Source of the DNA: Diplolepis rosae
Lineage: Eukaryota > Arthropoda > Insecta > Hymenoptera > Diplolepididae
Assembly: GCA_030998225.1 (NCBI GenBank)
Contig: JAPYXD010000704.1
Span: 6,448,001 to 6,512,000 of the forward strand
Length of the DNA stretch: 64,000 nt
Direction: 5' to 3'
Made by a program: the position numbers and the translations under genes. The notes under the pieces are model-generated. The model saw only the letters and a program-made list of their open reading frames with translations, was not told the DNA's origin and did not search any database. This document shows positions 32,830 to 44,894 of the stretch, one piece after another (positions within the stretch are counted from its first letter, which is position 1; each line of letters starts with the position of its first letter).

Positions 32830-33690
32830 TAATATAATATAAATTCAAATTTTTTAGATAGTGAAGTGTGATTATAGAATGTAGATAAGAGATAAAAACA
32901 ACAATCGATAACGGAAAGAGTTAACATTTGTATGGAGCTTGACAATATGACACCGTTATTAGGTTAAAGTCTATAAAATTCTCCCATACTGTCCTCTAAA
33001 AAATAACGACAATTCTAGAAACTTTCCTTGACCGCGGCTTTGACGTAAAGGAAATGAAGTAATTTTATGGGCAGGCAAGGAAAGTTTCTAGAAATACTGT
33101 AATATCTTAATAAATATAATATGGAAGCGTTAGAAACTTTGTAATCTATCTAGATGTCAAGTATGAGGTGTGAAATTTTCTCTTGCTTATACTTTCTGTA
33201 TCATAATCCAAAAACTTGATTACATTGGATTAAGACTTTCCAGTTTACCATAGAAAAATTTAAATCCAATCAAACTTCCACTTATGACTCAATCCAAATG
33301 CCTTTATTTTTTTGCAAATATCGAAGTGAAAAATATGGGTGGAATATTTTTCAAAAATCGGTTAGAAAGCTTATTAAATTCTGCGCCGAATGGATTTTAT
33401 GTGATTCAATTTTGATAAAGAGAGACCATGTCAGAGTGTAAAAAAGACCGACCTAATTTATAATTTTTGCAAATTTCAATTATTCAATTTTAGCTTTCTG
33501 CATGCACTTGGCAAGTAATGAGAAGAAATTGGAAATCAGTTACGTTGAACCTTTGAATTCTCCATTTAAAACGAGGGAAGAAATATTTGAAAATTTGCAT
33601 TCTTTTTCTTCTTGTAAGGGAGAAAAATCGCGAAATCTTTTATGAACGTAGTACAGGAGATTCTTAGAACGGGTCTAGGCATACCTGTTG
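32830..33690. other. Intron/intergenic with a perfect 18-bp hairpin
   Basis: Holds a short hairpin, TTCTAGAAACTTTCCTTG (33013-33030) with its exact reverse complement at 33076-33093. I see nothing else to support. Confidence 0.5.
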
Positions 33691-33699
33691 GAACCAAAA

Positions 33700-35006
33700 A
33701 AAACCATCTCTCCAACGGTATTAACGCTCGTGGAACCACCTTTTGGCTTTAAACTTCACAGGCGGCTGCTTTCGGTGTTAGGTCGTGAACGAATCTTCAG
33801 TCATCCGTTTTCCGGAGTCACTCCCCCGCACCTGCGCGCCTGTTTAGCGAAACGGGGCGCCACGCCAGGTAAAAGGCTTGTGCTTCCTATCCAGCCAGGT
33901 GGGGAGCTCCGAGATTAGTCGGTATGTCCATGTACTGGACTGTTCACCATGTGATCTCGTCTGCTATCTTTCGACGAGTTTGTGTCATCCTTTCTTACGG
34001 ATGGCTTTCTTCGTGCGATCTATTACTCTTTGGATGGTCGTACAGGTGAGCTCGTTTCTGAGCTGAAAGGTCTCCTGCTTTTCCTTTACCAATAAGTCTA
34101 TTTGAGCGCTGCTCGCCAGGACCAGCACAGCACTCGTCGACACAGTTTGGTATGTTGAGATTATTCTCGGCACCACACCTCTCTGTACCGAAGACAGTTT
34201 TTCCTGGATAGCATGGTTTTTAAGTGTACACCAATGTTGGGCGTGAACAGAGCCAAGTCAGCTCCACATTGGATGTCTTTGGCAGTCGCGACCTGCAGGT
34301 GTTTTCGAAAACCAAGCGTCCGATCCAACTGCACTTCCATGTACATGATGTTCTTCTTTCCCTCTACTTCGTCTTCTCCAAAAACAATCTCAGGTACTGA
34401 AAGGATCTCCTGTCCGTGACCAGCAAAGTTTCAGTCTTTTCAGGATCCATTGTTATGCCTCTTCTGTACAACTAACGCTTTGCCCGCCACAGTCTCTCAT
34501 TGATCGTCAGCTCCAGGATTTCGCAACAAGTAGTCTGGAAACTTCTTTCGCATAATACCCTCGATGCAGTTCTTCCGTCTTGCGGTATTGAACGCATTGC
34601 GTATCTCAGTGCTAATCGACGCGCAGAATCCCTCACGTTTACCAGTTCCTCTTCTTGCCTTAGTGGCGATGACCAGCCTCTCCGAAATCCAAACTGGTTC
34701 TCCGGGAGACTGCTATCGCCGAACACGTGACTCTGTAGTCGTTGTATAATCACTTTCTCCAGATGCTTCTCCATTGTATCCAATAGACATATCGGCCTAT
34801 AGGGTATTGCATCCTCCAGAGGTTTCTCCCCCTTCCTGAGCAGAACCAACCTCTTCCTGTTGTCAAAAAACCTTCCCTCCTTAAGACGGTAGTTAGAGGC
34901 TTCAAGAAGGATCCCTGGGTATACCGCAATCACCTCTGAGGATTTTGTTTGGCACTCTGTCGAACTCCAGAGCCGTATGTGCTTTGAACTTCTCACCCGC
35001 TCTTTA
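33700..35006 (-). pseudogene. R1-like non-LTR retrotransposon (LINE) reverse transcriptase fragment
   Basis: From 35006 downward the minus strand shows RT landmarks of R1-type LINEs: KRLVLLRKGEKPLEDA, YRPICLLDTMEKHLEKVI, ENQFGFRRG, then in another frame FCASISTEIRNAFNTAR and NCIEGIMRKKFPDYLLR. The part that should hold the catalytic F/YADD is deleted: the text jumps to ELTINERLWRAKR. Further 3' are QLDRTLGFRKHLQVATAK (34346-34161) and STSAVLVLASSAQIDLL (34176-33985), followed by degraded C-terminal sequence. Several frameshifts. It is cut at its upstream side by the Tc1-like element starting at 35009. It cannot encode a working RT. Confidence 0.85.
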
Positions 35007-35008
35007 TA

Positions 35009-35780
35009 CAGGGGTTTCCAATTAGATGTTTCATTTTGATTTATAAGCAAAACGCGTATTTTTGTGTGAAAAATCATTTGATTTTTATTTCATTTAATTG
35101 CGGAAGGGTTGCCATTAATAATGAAAAACAATATCATTCATATGGCGTCTATGGCTACGTTTGCAGGACCATGCTTTATTGATGAAATTTTGCATTACAT
35201 TTTCGGACCTTTGGGGAACTTTATCGTCGATAACGGCACCAATCTTCTCTTTGAATTCTTGAATTGACTGAGGAGCATCAGCATATATCTTATCTTTCAC
35301 GTAACCTCGAAGAAAAAAGTCTAGATGTGTTAAATCGCATTATCTCAGCGGCCAATTGTAATCGCCGTTTCGAGAAATCACTCGCCCTTGAAAATTTTTC
35401 ACGCAAAAGATCGATGGTTTCGCCACTTGTGTGGCACGTAGCGCCGTCTTGTTGGAAATAAACATCGTCCACACCCATAGCTTCCAATTCTGGCGATAAA
35501 AATTCATTAATCATGGTTCGATAGCGCAATCCATTCACCGGAACAGCTGCCTCAACTTAATTTTCAAAAAAATACGGTCCAATGATCCCTCTTTCCCTAA
35601 AACGGCATCAAACTGTTACACATTGTGGATAAAGAGGGCTTTCAATCATCATTTTTGGGTTTTTCGAGCCACAAATGCGACAATTCTGTTCAGTAACGTA
35701 GCCTCCAAGATGAAAATGAGCCTCATCGCTCAAAATGATTTTTCGGTGAAATTCACGTTCATTATCATGCACAAAAAATT
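35009..35780 (-). pseudogene. Tc1/mariner-superfamily transposase fragment inserted in the LINE
   Basis: The minus strand near 35765-35690 codes KIILSDEAHFHLGGYVTEQN, the first catalytic region, then IGPYFFEN and VDDVYFQQDGATCHT (second Asp), then LTHLDFFLRGYVKDKIYAD (third Asp region). Stops replace at least two Trp/Glu-type positions (in VTV*CRF and EN*VEAA) and a frameshift lies near 35390. The left end reads TA-CAGGGGTTTCC, a plausible inverted-repeat end at a TA site. The N-terminal DNA-binding half and the other end are missing beyond ~35780. It is related to, but distinct from, the copies at 39.3 and 42.2 kb. Confidence 0.82.
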
Positions 35781-35789
35781 TTTTTAAAG

Positions 35790-38270
35790 AAGTGAATAAA
35801 TTAAAAAAGTTAAATATATGTTTATGGATACCTTCATATGAACATATAAGGGTTTATTGACTTCAAATTTTACATAAAAATTTTTGTTTGAAGTGTTGAA
35901 ATCTTGCTTTAAGGAGGGAGATACTTCTAGAACCCTGCAAAAAAGCAGTTTTTTTTTCAATTATATTCCGGGAGAATGAAAACGAAGCAAGTCCGGATTT
36001 TTTGCATATATTAGAAGGCATTATTTAGCTTCAAAAAAACAATTTTTTCATGTTAGAAAAATACAAAATGGCGGAAATATGACGGATCCCGTCGATAGCG
36101 TCGCTGCTAACATTTTTTGGGGCCGTCAACTTCCTGGCTAGGTTTTTTCATCTGAAACGATAAAAGAAAATTTTTTATAAATCGGGAAGCTTTTATCAAG
36201 TGTATAGCAGGGGGTTTTGAGAATTTCGAAAAATTGGGTATATTTTCATGCGTTTTGTGAAAAAGTGCCATTTTTACCCGTGTTTTTTTACATGAAAATA
36301 GTTAAACAACTGTAGAAATACAATTTTTCTCGAAAAAGCTCCCTACCTTGCACTTGAATATAGAATTATCTATAAAATACCGTTTCATTCAAGTAAATCG
36401 GTTGAATAGTTTGCTCGCAATCTCGACGGCCGGATAAAAAAAGTTAGTTTCGAGAAAACGAGCCTCAAAGTTTTTGTACATGAAAAAATAAGTTCCAAAA
36501 GTATTTGGAGTAGACCAATAGAACTTTGGGATTATATTTTTGAATAGTTTTTCAATCAATTTGAGCAAAAAAAAATTTTTTGATTTTTGAAAGTTCTAGA
36601 GGTAAGGTAAATGTACCAGTCGTTGCGCTGGTACCAGTCGTTGCGCTGTCGATCATATTTTACGTAAAATTAAGAAAATTACTTTATATTTTTGTGTTCA
36701 AGGTGAAGATATCGTTGAACATAAGGTTATTATTCATCTCTCATAACAAATTTTTAATGTAAATGCTTACTCAAAAATGCTAAAAAATAAAATATTCCGG
36801 AATGTTCAAATCGTAGTTCATAAAATGACTGTGCTTATTTTTTATGCAAATGGAACTCTTCTCGCATTTAAGTATTTATATCAATTTATTCGACATAAAT
36901 TTTGAAAGTTTTTGATTTATATTTGTGATAACCCTTATATAACAATAAAAAATACAATAATAAATATATATATATATATAAATCAGTAAATTATTTACAC
37001 AGAACAATATGAATGCCGTGACAGAGGGAAACAGTGACGGATGTTAGGTGTATATCATATTAAAGTGAGGCACATTGTTCAAATGATGTTTATTTTATAG
37101 AGTTATAAGATAAAAATGAAGCTGGCTCACCGTACACATAAGGGGCCAACATTGATATTCTCTTTTTTTAAACTATGAAGTAATCCTCTGATCGTATCCC
37201 AAAAAATATATGTTGTTACTTGGGATATGAATATATTGTAGCATAAGAATAGCAGTGTTGCAACAAAAATTTTGATGAAAAAAAATTGTTTTAAAACTGC
37301 AATAATTTTTTTCACCCCCTTCCTGTTGAAGGAATTAAGTGTCAATTTTTATACTTATTGCCTTAATACCGTCTGCAATATATATTTGAGGTATGAAAAT
37401 CGGTTCAGTCAATTTTGAAAATAACGAATTCAGGCGTTAATGGGTTAAACCAAATCATCGGCTCACTCGAAAAAAGTTTATTCAGATGAACAAGAATTTA
37501 GTTCTTCCAAAAACCATTGTTTTGAATAAACCAAATACAGTCAAAATATAATTTTCATTCAAGAAACTAAAATTTCTACCTGCGTATAAAAATTTAGAGA
37601 TTTAAAAAAATGTTCAGATTTTAGAAGAAGAATGATGGTACAATTTAGTTGCACGAGTTATTTTTATCTTACCTGTAGCATCACTGTCACTTAAAAAAAT
37701 GCATAACGAAACAAGAACTTCCACAATTTTCATATTCTTTACCTGATTAAAGTCGTTCTACTGAGATGTTTGAACTAAGTCTATTACCCACGAAGAATTT
37801 TATGTTATTATATAGCAGCTTTTATTTGTAAGTGATTACAAATCATTAGTACCTAAAATTAACAAAAAAATATGTGAAAGTGTCAACTTCTCTTGTAAGG
37901 ACGATTATTTTCGCTTTATCGCATGAAGTAACGCAAGAAATAAAAGGTATTGAATGTGCTGAACACTCAGCTAGTTTAACTCGAGGTCGTAGAGTAGAGG
38001 AGGTTCCCGAGCTAGAAATTACTAATGAAAAAAGGTTCTTACTCTACTAAACATGACTCAACACACAAAATATGTCGAGGAATCAATGCTCCGTAATTTT
38101 TCTAGCTTTTTAGGATGTCTCAACAAAGTTACCATAAAACGATAAAGGATGGCATAAATTTATATCCCAAACTTGTTTTTTCCTTGGAGAATTATTATTC
38201 AGGTTATTAAGTTTAATGCACTTTAAACACTATTGACTTTTCTGCAATCTTTAGTCGTCATGGTAAGTAA
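35790..38270. other. Intergenic, no supported gene
   Basis: AT-rich. An 18-base unit GTACCAGTCGTTGCGCTG occurs twice in tandem (~36611-36646) and a TA microsatellite lies at ~36967. Short ORFs lack support. Confidence 0.5.
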
Positions 38271-39298
38271 CTAGCCTCGGTCAGGCCTCTTATATTACAT
38301 AGTCACTAGCAAGCGGACTTTTCCCAGTGAGTTAGAAGCAGTGTCATGAGGAAAGTATGCCGAATCTATAATTAGCTTATCAATTCCTATCAGGTATCCT
38401 AAGGCTCTGTGACTAGAAAGATACCTCTGTGCATCGCAGCTATGCTTTTCTGCAGAACCATGGAGGCACCTTTGCTGTGATGCGAGTTAATCAGGATAAT
38501 AGCTCAGGCTAGATGCAGCTGTTCAGGACTGCTCCGACTTCTCCGTTCCCATGGCAGGCTCCTCCTGATCACAATATACAATCTTCAACACAATATACAC
38601 TGAAATAAATGTCCAATGTAAACCTTCAATTTCGAGAAAATGCTAAAATTAACAAACACTGAACTAAATTAATGTTCAATGTTTGTTAAATCTGGCTATT
38701 TATAAAATTAGTGAATTGATTTTATAAGAGTCGAAATAATAACATATTTCATGTATATTATTTCCAATTATGACGTATCTAAAATAAGACCACAGAATAT
38801 ACGCTTAGTGGAAATATGATAGGTTTATTTCGGCATAAATGTAAATGATCGCGGTGAAATGAAAACTGAATCCTAAAACTAAAGCGTTTTTTATTTTTGG
38901 ACAAGAAAAATATAATTGCAGGTATATTGAAGTCGACGACGACCGAGAAGTGTCGATCGGTCCCGAATAGGAAAAACCCCAAGAGGTAGCTACCCTGGTT
39001 CCTGAGTAATTCGGAGATAGCATCTGGACTCTAGGTATACAATTCAAAGAATCCGGCTCGAACGAAGAGTACAAAAAGTCTGGAAACGCATATAACTAAA
39101 TTACTTGCAGATTTTCACAATAAAATCTAGACCCGGATTTGTTTTACCGATTGAAGACATTCTATGGTTCTATTTGCAGACAAGCCTATAAAATATGACA
39201 AATAGAAGTTTTGAGTTTTAGTTGGATGAACTTTCTTAAGGCCCCACGTTGAAGATTAAGATACAATGGTTTAAGGATTATAAGAAAACTTATGAATT
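38271..39298. other. Intergenic; one G+C-richer block of unknown origin
   Basis: 38271-38570 is noticeably richer in G+C than its flanks and may be a degraded element, but I cannot identify it. AATCTTCAACACAATATACACTGAA-type sequence at 38580-38690 recurs diverged at 40080-40180, flanking the transposon copy at 39.3 kb. Confidence 0.4.
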
Positions 39299-40053
39299 AA
39301 ATAGGGTTTTATTGACATGTCACGCGTGACTACTGTCAAACTAAATACACAATTTATTGACATTTCATCATGGAAAGACTTGCGCCCTAACAACGTTTAC
39401 AAATTGTACAATTATATTACGAAAATGGACGCTCTGTGAAAAGTACCCGAACTGTAGAGGATATTGCGGCTGTAAATGACAGTTTTGCCGAAGACCCGGA
39501 AGAATCGATTCGGCGCCGATCTCAACAACTTGGCTTATCTTATGGCACTACTTGAACGATTTTTGATGCCGGAAATTGAAGCCCGTAATCTCCACGACAT
39601 TTGGTTCCAACAAGGCGGCGCTACATGTCACACAGCCCGTGAAACAATGGATTTACTGCGTAGTCGTTTCGGTGAGCAATTTATCTCTCGTCTCGGACCG
39701 GTGGACTGGCCTCCAAGATCGTGTGATATCACACCTTTGGACTTTTATTTGTGGGGGTATGTAAAGTCTAAATGTTTTGTGGATAAACCAGCCACTATTG
39801 AGGCATTGGCAGCCAACATTACTGAAGTTATTAGCGAGATACCGACCGAAGTCCTCGAGCGAGTCATTCAAAATTGGTGTTTACGGACGGACGAATTAAA
39901 GCGCAGTTGCGGCCAACATTTGAAAGGGGTTGTCTTTAAAAAATAAATTTCGTGAATGGTTCTATACAAAAATAAAAAAGATTGCCCTATCAATTTGAAT
40001 TTTCGTTGTTTTATTTCAATTTAAAATCCTATACCTCTAAATTGATCACCCTT
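39299..40053 (+). mobile_element. Tc1/mariner-like transposon, internally deleted, copy 1
   Basis: Ends at the right with ...TTGATCACCCTT followed by TA. The left end is missing; homology to copy 2 starts at AAATAGGGTTTT. Coding remnants: MERLAP.. at 39370 cut short by a ~150-base deletion, NDSFAEDPEESIRRRSQQ, then directly LERFLMPEIEARNLHDIWFQ with QQGGATCHT (the usual Asp is Gly here) and DITPLDFYLWGYVKSKCF, ending VVFKK-stop at 39946. The middle of the protein, including the first catalytic Asp, is absent, exactly as in copy 2. Confidence 0.85.
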
Positions 40054-41010
40054 TACAATAAAATTCCAATTCCTAATAAATGCTAAAAGTAACAAATACT
40101 GAATTAAATTAATGTCAAATGTTGTTGAAATTTAACAATAAACAATCTTCAATACAATATAAACTAAATTATTGTCCAATGTAAAATTAAATCTTAAGAA
40201 ATTTTTACATTAACAATTGAGAATTCAAAACTTGAATCAATACTTATTTTCCAAATACGTTAGAAGTTCCAACAGACTTTGAAGAGTTGTTTTAAGTTTG
40301 AAAAATAAAATTGTATGGGAAAATAAATAAAGTACATTGTTAAACTTACTTGTACGTTTATTAGTAACTCGTAGTAAAGTTGAAGATACAAGTTTTGCTT
40401 GAAGATTTTAGTGTAACGCCAAACGCCGACACAAAGATAAAGAAGAACAAAAATCTAATGTGTTCTGGGACGGAGCCCAAGCTTGATGCAATCTTTTTTA
40501 AAAAGTGCATTCAAACTCACGTTCTAACGTCTAGGATGCATCCTTATCTCAGGTGGATGTTTACTTTTCGATTCTCGTTCCAAGTTTCATCTACCGGAAG
40601 AGATTATTCTTGAAACTGCTGGGTGGTAGAGTTTCTTATGAATCACATATTTTGCTTTTTCATTTATTTCCATCGTTTATGTGGGAAACAACACCCTCAA
40701 CCTGAAACGCTTACTAGTTATTTACGTTAAATTATAGGAAGTATACGCTGCGTACTTAACTTGTTGCTGCCTTCGGAAATGTTAACTTGTTGGCTTGCTA
40801 TAGACTACGTATTGAACATTTAACTCTATCTATTCCTCTAAGACTTGTATAAAAAGAAAGCCTTCGGAATTTTTCTCTCCGCCTCTGAAGCATCTGGTGG
40901 TTCAAGATTCACTGCTACTTCTTCAAAGTTTACAGCTGAAATGAGTAATTTTTGGTCTGTGTCTTTAATGTCCAATTTCGATGCTCTGTGGGTTCCTTGT
41001 TGCTTTTTCG
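40054..41010. other. Intergenic, no supported gene
   Basis: Diverged AACAATCTTCAATACAATATA repeats near 40140; otherwise nothing recognised. The open frame at 40845-41072 overlaps the repeat that follows. Confidence 0.4.
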
Positions 41011-41300
41011 GTGCTGGTCAGACCCCTGCCACTTCATCCATTTTTCTCTACGACTTTGTGACCACAAAGTGAGGTAGTTTCGAATTCTCCATCAAGCGGC
41101 TCTAGTCACGGTCTGCCCTCGTATGTCTCTCTCACTCTCCCGTGAATCACATTACATTTGTCTGCTCTTGTAGCACTCATTGGTAGCATATAGTACGTAA
41201 TATAAAACAAAACAGGGGCTTAAATATGTCAATCGCAGAATGATAAGAAGTCGAAGGAAACAAGCTCAAGAAAATAGTTGCTAAATTTAGTGCATCGTAT
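41011..41300 (+). repeat. Dispersed repeat, copy 2 (of 2300-2590)
   Basis: Begins CAGACCCCTGCCACTTCATC and carries the same coding end (FLYDFVTTK-stop) and the same non-coding tail through GATAAGAAGTCG. Sequence upstream of the shared block differs from copy 1. Confidence 0.7.
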
Positions 41301-41544
41301 TGCAAGGGATTTAAATACTTTGGCTTTTGTGATTAATTCATTTGGTTTTTTCAATTTTGTAAAGTCGTGCACTCATTTTCTGGTGATTTTTTCAGCAATA
41401 TATATGTTTAAAATATGATTACTTACAGCTCTTAAAAAGTAGACAGCATATATATTTTTTTCAGCAATATATATTGTAACCTTATTTTTAATTTTCACGA
41501 TAGAAGATAGAATCAAGGAGGTCAGGTTATATTTTTCGAAATAA

Positions 41545-42100
41545 TGAGGGACTACTATTTTGCGTCACGTATCGGATAAACAATATTTATTCAGAATAGT
41601 AGTATTTACAAAGTTCGGGGCTTTATATTGCACCCCGGGCAAACTAACCCGACCACAAGACCATTTCCGAAACTAATCTTAAACTCGACTAGTGTACCGC
41701 GTTGAGCGACAGGCTATTTCTTTAAAATAACCAAAATAACTATTTAAATGCGGAGTATGAATTGACCGACCCACACTTCGAAACCGAAGCTACAGGGACC
41801 CCTGAAATTACCGCGGAGAGCGCGGGGTAAGGAGCAGCGTCACTGCTCGCGATCACGAACACTTAATAGTTCGACAATGAAATTTATTGTTCGTGGGCGA
41901 ATGAACCGTTCCCTTAAATGACCTTACAGGATTAAATCTCAGCTAGTAGCAGAAAACTCCTAGCTTGCCCCAAAAAGGTCTCAAGTAGCAAGTTAGAACT
42001 CACCTAAAGGCAGAAAACCTTTAGACTGCCCCAAAGTGCTACTAGGCTGCCCGCGGCTCGCTCGCGAGCTGTCAGAATGCTGGTCTTGGCACAGCATCAA
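41545..42100 (-). mobile_element. Candidate solo LTR
   Basis: A 550-base block richer in G+C than its surroundings. On the minus strand it has LTR-like layout: a G+C-rich start with CTCGCGAGCGAGCCGCGG, repeated AGTTTTCTGC blocks, and AATAAATATTG near the far end as a possible polyadenylation signal. I could not find a clear target duplication or matching second copy, so the boundaries are approximate. Confidence 0.35.
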
Positions 42101-42205
42101 AACTATTGATTAGGATTTCTATTACAATTTTTATCATCTATTTCTACTAATAAAGCTTCTAAAGAGTTCTCCAACAAGCTCTAAAAAAAAGAAGTCCTGA
42201 TAATA

Positions 42206-43135
42206 AAGGGTGATCAATTTAGAGGTATAGGATTTTAAATTGAAATAAAACAACGAAAATTCAAATTGATATGGCAATCTTTTTTATTTTTGTGTAGAAC
42301 CATTCACAAAATTTATTTTTTAAAGATAACCCCTTTCAAATGTTGGCCGCAACTGCGCTTCAATTCGTCCATCCGTAAACACCAATTTTTAATGACTCGC
42401 TCGAGGACTTCGGTCGGTATCTCGCTAATAACTTCAGTAATGTTGGCTGCCAATGCCTCAATAGTGGCTGGTTTATCCACAAAACATTTAGACTTTACAT
42501 ACCCCCACAAATAAAAGTCCAAAGGTGTGATATCACACGATCTTGGAGGCCAATCCACCGTTCCGAGACGAGAGATAAATTACTCACCGAAACGATTACG
42601 CAGTAAATCCATTGTTTCACGGGCTGTATGACATGTAACACCATCTTGTTGGATACAAATGTCGTGGAGATTACGGGCTTCAATTTCCGGCATCAAAAAT
42701 CGTCCAAATAGTGCCATAAGATAAGCCAAGTTGTTCAGATCGGCGCCGAATCGATTCTTCCGGGTCTTCGGCAAAATTGTCATTTACAGCCGCAATATTC
42801 TCTACAGTTGGGGCTGTACGTGGTCTAATCGGTTGAGTATCATCCAATAATGTTAAATTATTCTCGAGTTTGCCGATGGTATACCGAATAGTGCGTTCGG
42901 TAGGACGATTATGTAGACCATAAATTGGCCTGAGCGCGCGATAAACACTTTTCACAGAGCGTCCATTTTTGTAATATAATTGTACGATTTGTAAACGTTG
43001 TTGAGGCGTAAGTCTTTCCACAATGAAATTTCAATAAAAACTGAATAAAATTGTGTATTTAGTTTGACAGTAGTCACGCGTGACATGTCAATAAAACCCT
43101 ATTTGAAAAAGTACCTCCAATTTGATCACACTCTG
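42206..43135 (-). mobile_element. Tc1/mariner-like transposon, internally deleted, copy 2 (both ends intact)
   Basis: Flanked by TA (42204-42205, 43136-43137). Ends AAGGGTGATCAATTTAGAGG and (reverse) CAGAGTGTGATCAAATTGGA are imperfect inverted repeats. The minus strand codes MERLTPQQRLQIVQLYYKNG (DUF4817-type helix-turn-helix, 43021-42680) up to LGLSYGTIW, then after a frameshift LFGRFLMPEIEARNLHD, QQDGVTCHTARETMDLL, DITPLDFYLWGYVKSK and the C-terminus ending at 42313. The region between, which should hold the first catalytic Asp, is missing, so it is non-autonomous. Opposite in orientation to copy 1. Confidence 0.88.
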
Positions 43136-43199
43136 TAGTCTCGAAGCTTTAAAACCTAGCAATCCTCAAAAGTGCCAACCCCTGTACAAATTCAAATAT

Positions 43200-44272
43200 C
43201 AATAGATTTGCGATGCCCCTACGCATTTTAGGCCTGAGTATCCATCCAGCATCTCCAAAAATTCATTTCAAGTTTTGTTGTTTATTGATGGTTTTGCATT
43301 GATTTGAAATGAAGAATCTAGACGGTCATTTTCGTCACATTTTACTTTATTACTTTCGAAAAGTCAAAAACACAGTGCAAGCTCGGAAAAAGTTGTATGA
43401 TGTTTATGGTGAAAAATCATTAACAGAACGCCAGTGCCAGAATTGATTTACTCGTTTTCGTTCCGGAGATTTTCACCTCAAAAATGCACCACGCTCTGGA
43501 CGCCCAACTAAAGTTGACGACGACAAAATAAAAGCAATGATAGTAAATAACCGGCGTAGTACGACACGAGAGATCGCAAAGAAGCTTAACCGATCCATTT
43601 TTATAGCGAATCAAAACGGGCAATGAAAAATGGGTTGTTTACGATAACGTCGTGTGAAAAAGATCATGGACCAAGCAAGATGAACCTGCACAATCGACAT
43701 CAAAAACCGATACTCATCAAAAGAAGGTTATGCTGAGTGTTGGGTAGGATTTCAAAGGTATTGTTTATTTTGAGCTGCTCCCAACGAACCAAACTATCAA
43801 TCCGAGTGTCTACTGGTGCCAGCTAATGAAATCGGTTAAAGAACTTAACGAAAAGCGGCCAGAACTGTCATCTCGTTAAAGCGTCATCTCCCATCAAGAT
43901 AACGTCAGACCACATACATCTTTGGTCACTCGCAAAAGATTATTGGAGTTAGGCTAGGAAGTGATGCCTCATTCGCCGTATAGTCCTGACCTTGCACCAT
44001 CCAATCATCATTTATTCCGTTCAGTTCAAAACCATTTGAATGGAAAAACATTCGACTCAAATGAGGCTGTCGAAAATGTGATGATTCAGTTTTTTGTCTC
44101 CAAGAACCAAACTTTCTACGAAAGCGGAATTATGAAGCTGACTAAAAGATGGCAAAAAGTCATCTAATAAAATGGTCAATACATAGTTGATTAATTTTTG
44201 TCATTTGTATTATTAAACTTGCTTTGAAAATCATGAAAAAACACGAAATGACTTTGTTGCCAACTCAATAGT
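43200..44272 (+). mobile_element. Mariner element (cecropia-like), decayed
   Basis: The right end (reverse) reads ATTGAGTTGGCAACAAAGTC, like mariner termini. The left end is not defined; GTGCCAACCCC near 43170 may be its remnant. It contains the transposase pseudogene at 43309-44167. Confidence 0.6.
43309..44167 (+). pseudogene. Mariner transposase pseudogene
   Basis: Starts MKNLDGHFRHILLYYFRKVK and shows the mariner N-terminal helix-turn-helix (KSLTERQCQN, stop in place of Trp, FTRFRSGDFHLKNAPRSGRP), then HQDNVRPHTS with the second catalytic Asp and PYSPDLAPSNHHLFRS, where the third catalytic Asp is Asn. Ends WQKVI-stop at 44167. Several frameshifts near 43610-43860. A different mariner lineage from the copy at 6.8-9.0 kb. 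Confidence 0.85.
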
Positions 44273-44886
44273 ATTACGAATCCCACATCTTACTCAAATC
44301 GGATTCGACGAGTTTTTTAGATTCTCGCAGATTTTTGTTATTTTTTAAAGATTTTGGAAAAAATTACGTAACTTGTAATAGATTCGAGTATCTTAAAAAT
44401 CATTCAGATGAGATTGAATAGCCCCTCGGGAAGGATAGTTTGATCCCCCGATTGGTTGTAGGCTGATTTCTAAATAAGAATAAAATGTGTCAAAATTCTC
44501 TTACTATGTACTGGTTTTTCATGTAATGTAACCAATGGTAAGAAGGTACTGTAGCGAGTACATCTTAAATTGAATATTGTTATATCTCCCGTATTGTTAT
44601 TTTTGCAGCTGCTTGATTCTTATATGATTCTTTTGAATATGAAATTGTATTTAATTATATTGTAGACGATAGCAGTACGTCCAGGCAGAACGCAGTAAAG
44701 TAATTTAAGGGATAAGGATGTAAAATGTCTGGCGCGCAGAATCCAGATATTTTCTAAACTAAAATTTAAATTTGAATAAATGTTATATATTGAAACTTTC
44801 CCTTAAATAAGGAATATCTGTGAATCCTGGAGAAGCGTTTCCGAGGGCAATCGATAGTTCTCGAGCCAACCGTTATAGCGATCACA
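44273..44886. other. Intergenic, nothing recognised
   Basis: AT-rich sequence with no supported feature. Confidence 0.4.
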
Positions 44887-44894
44887 TCGTCGCT

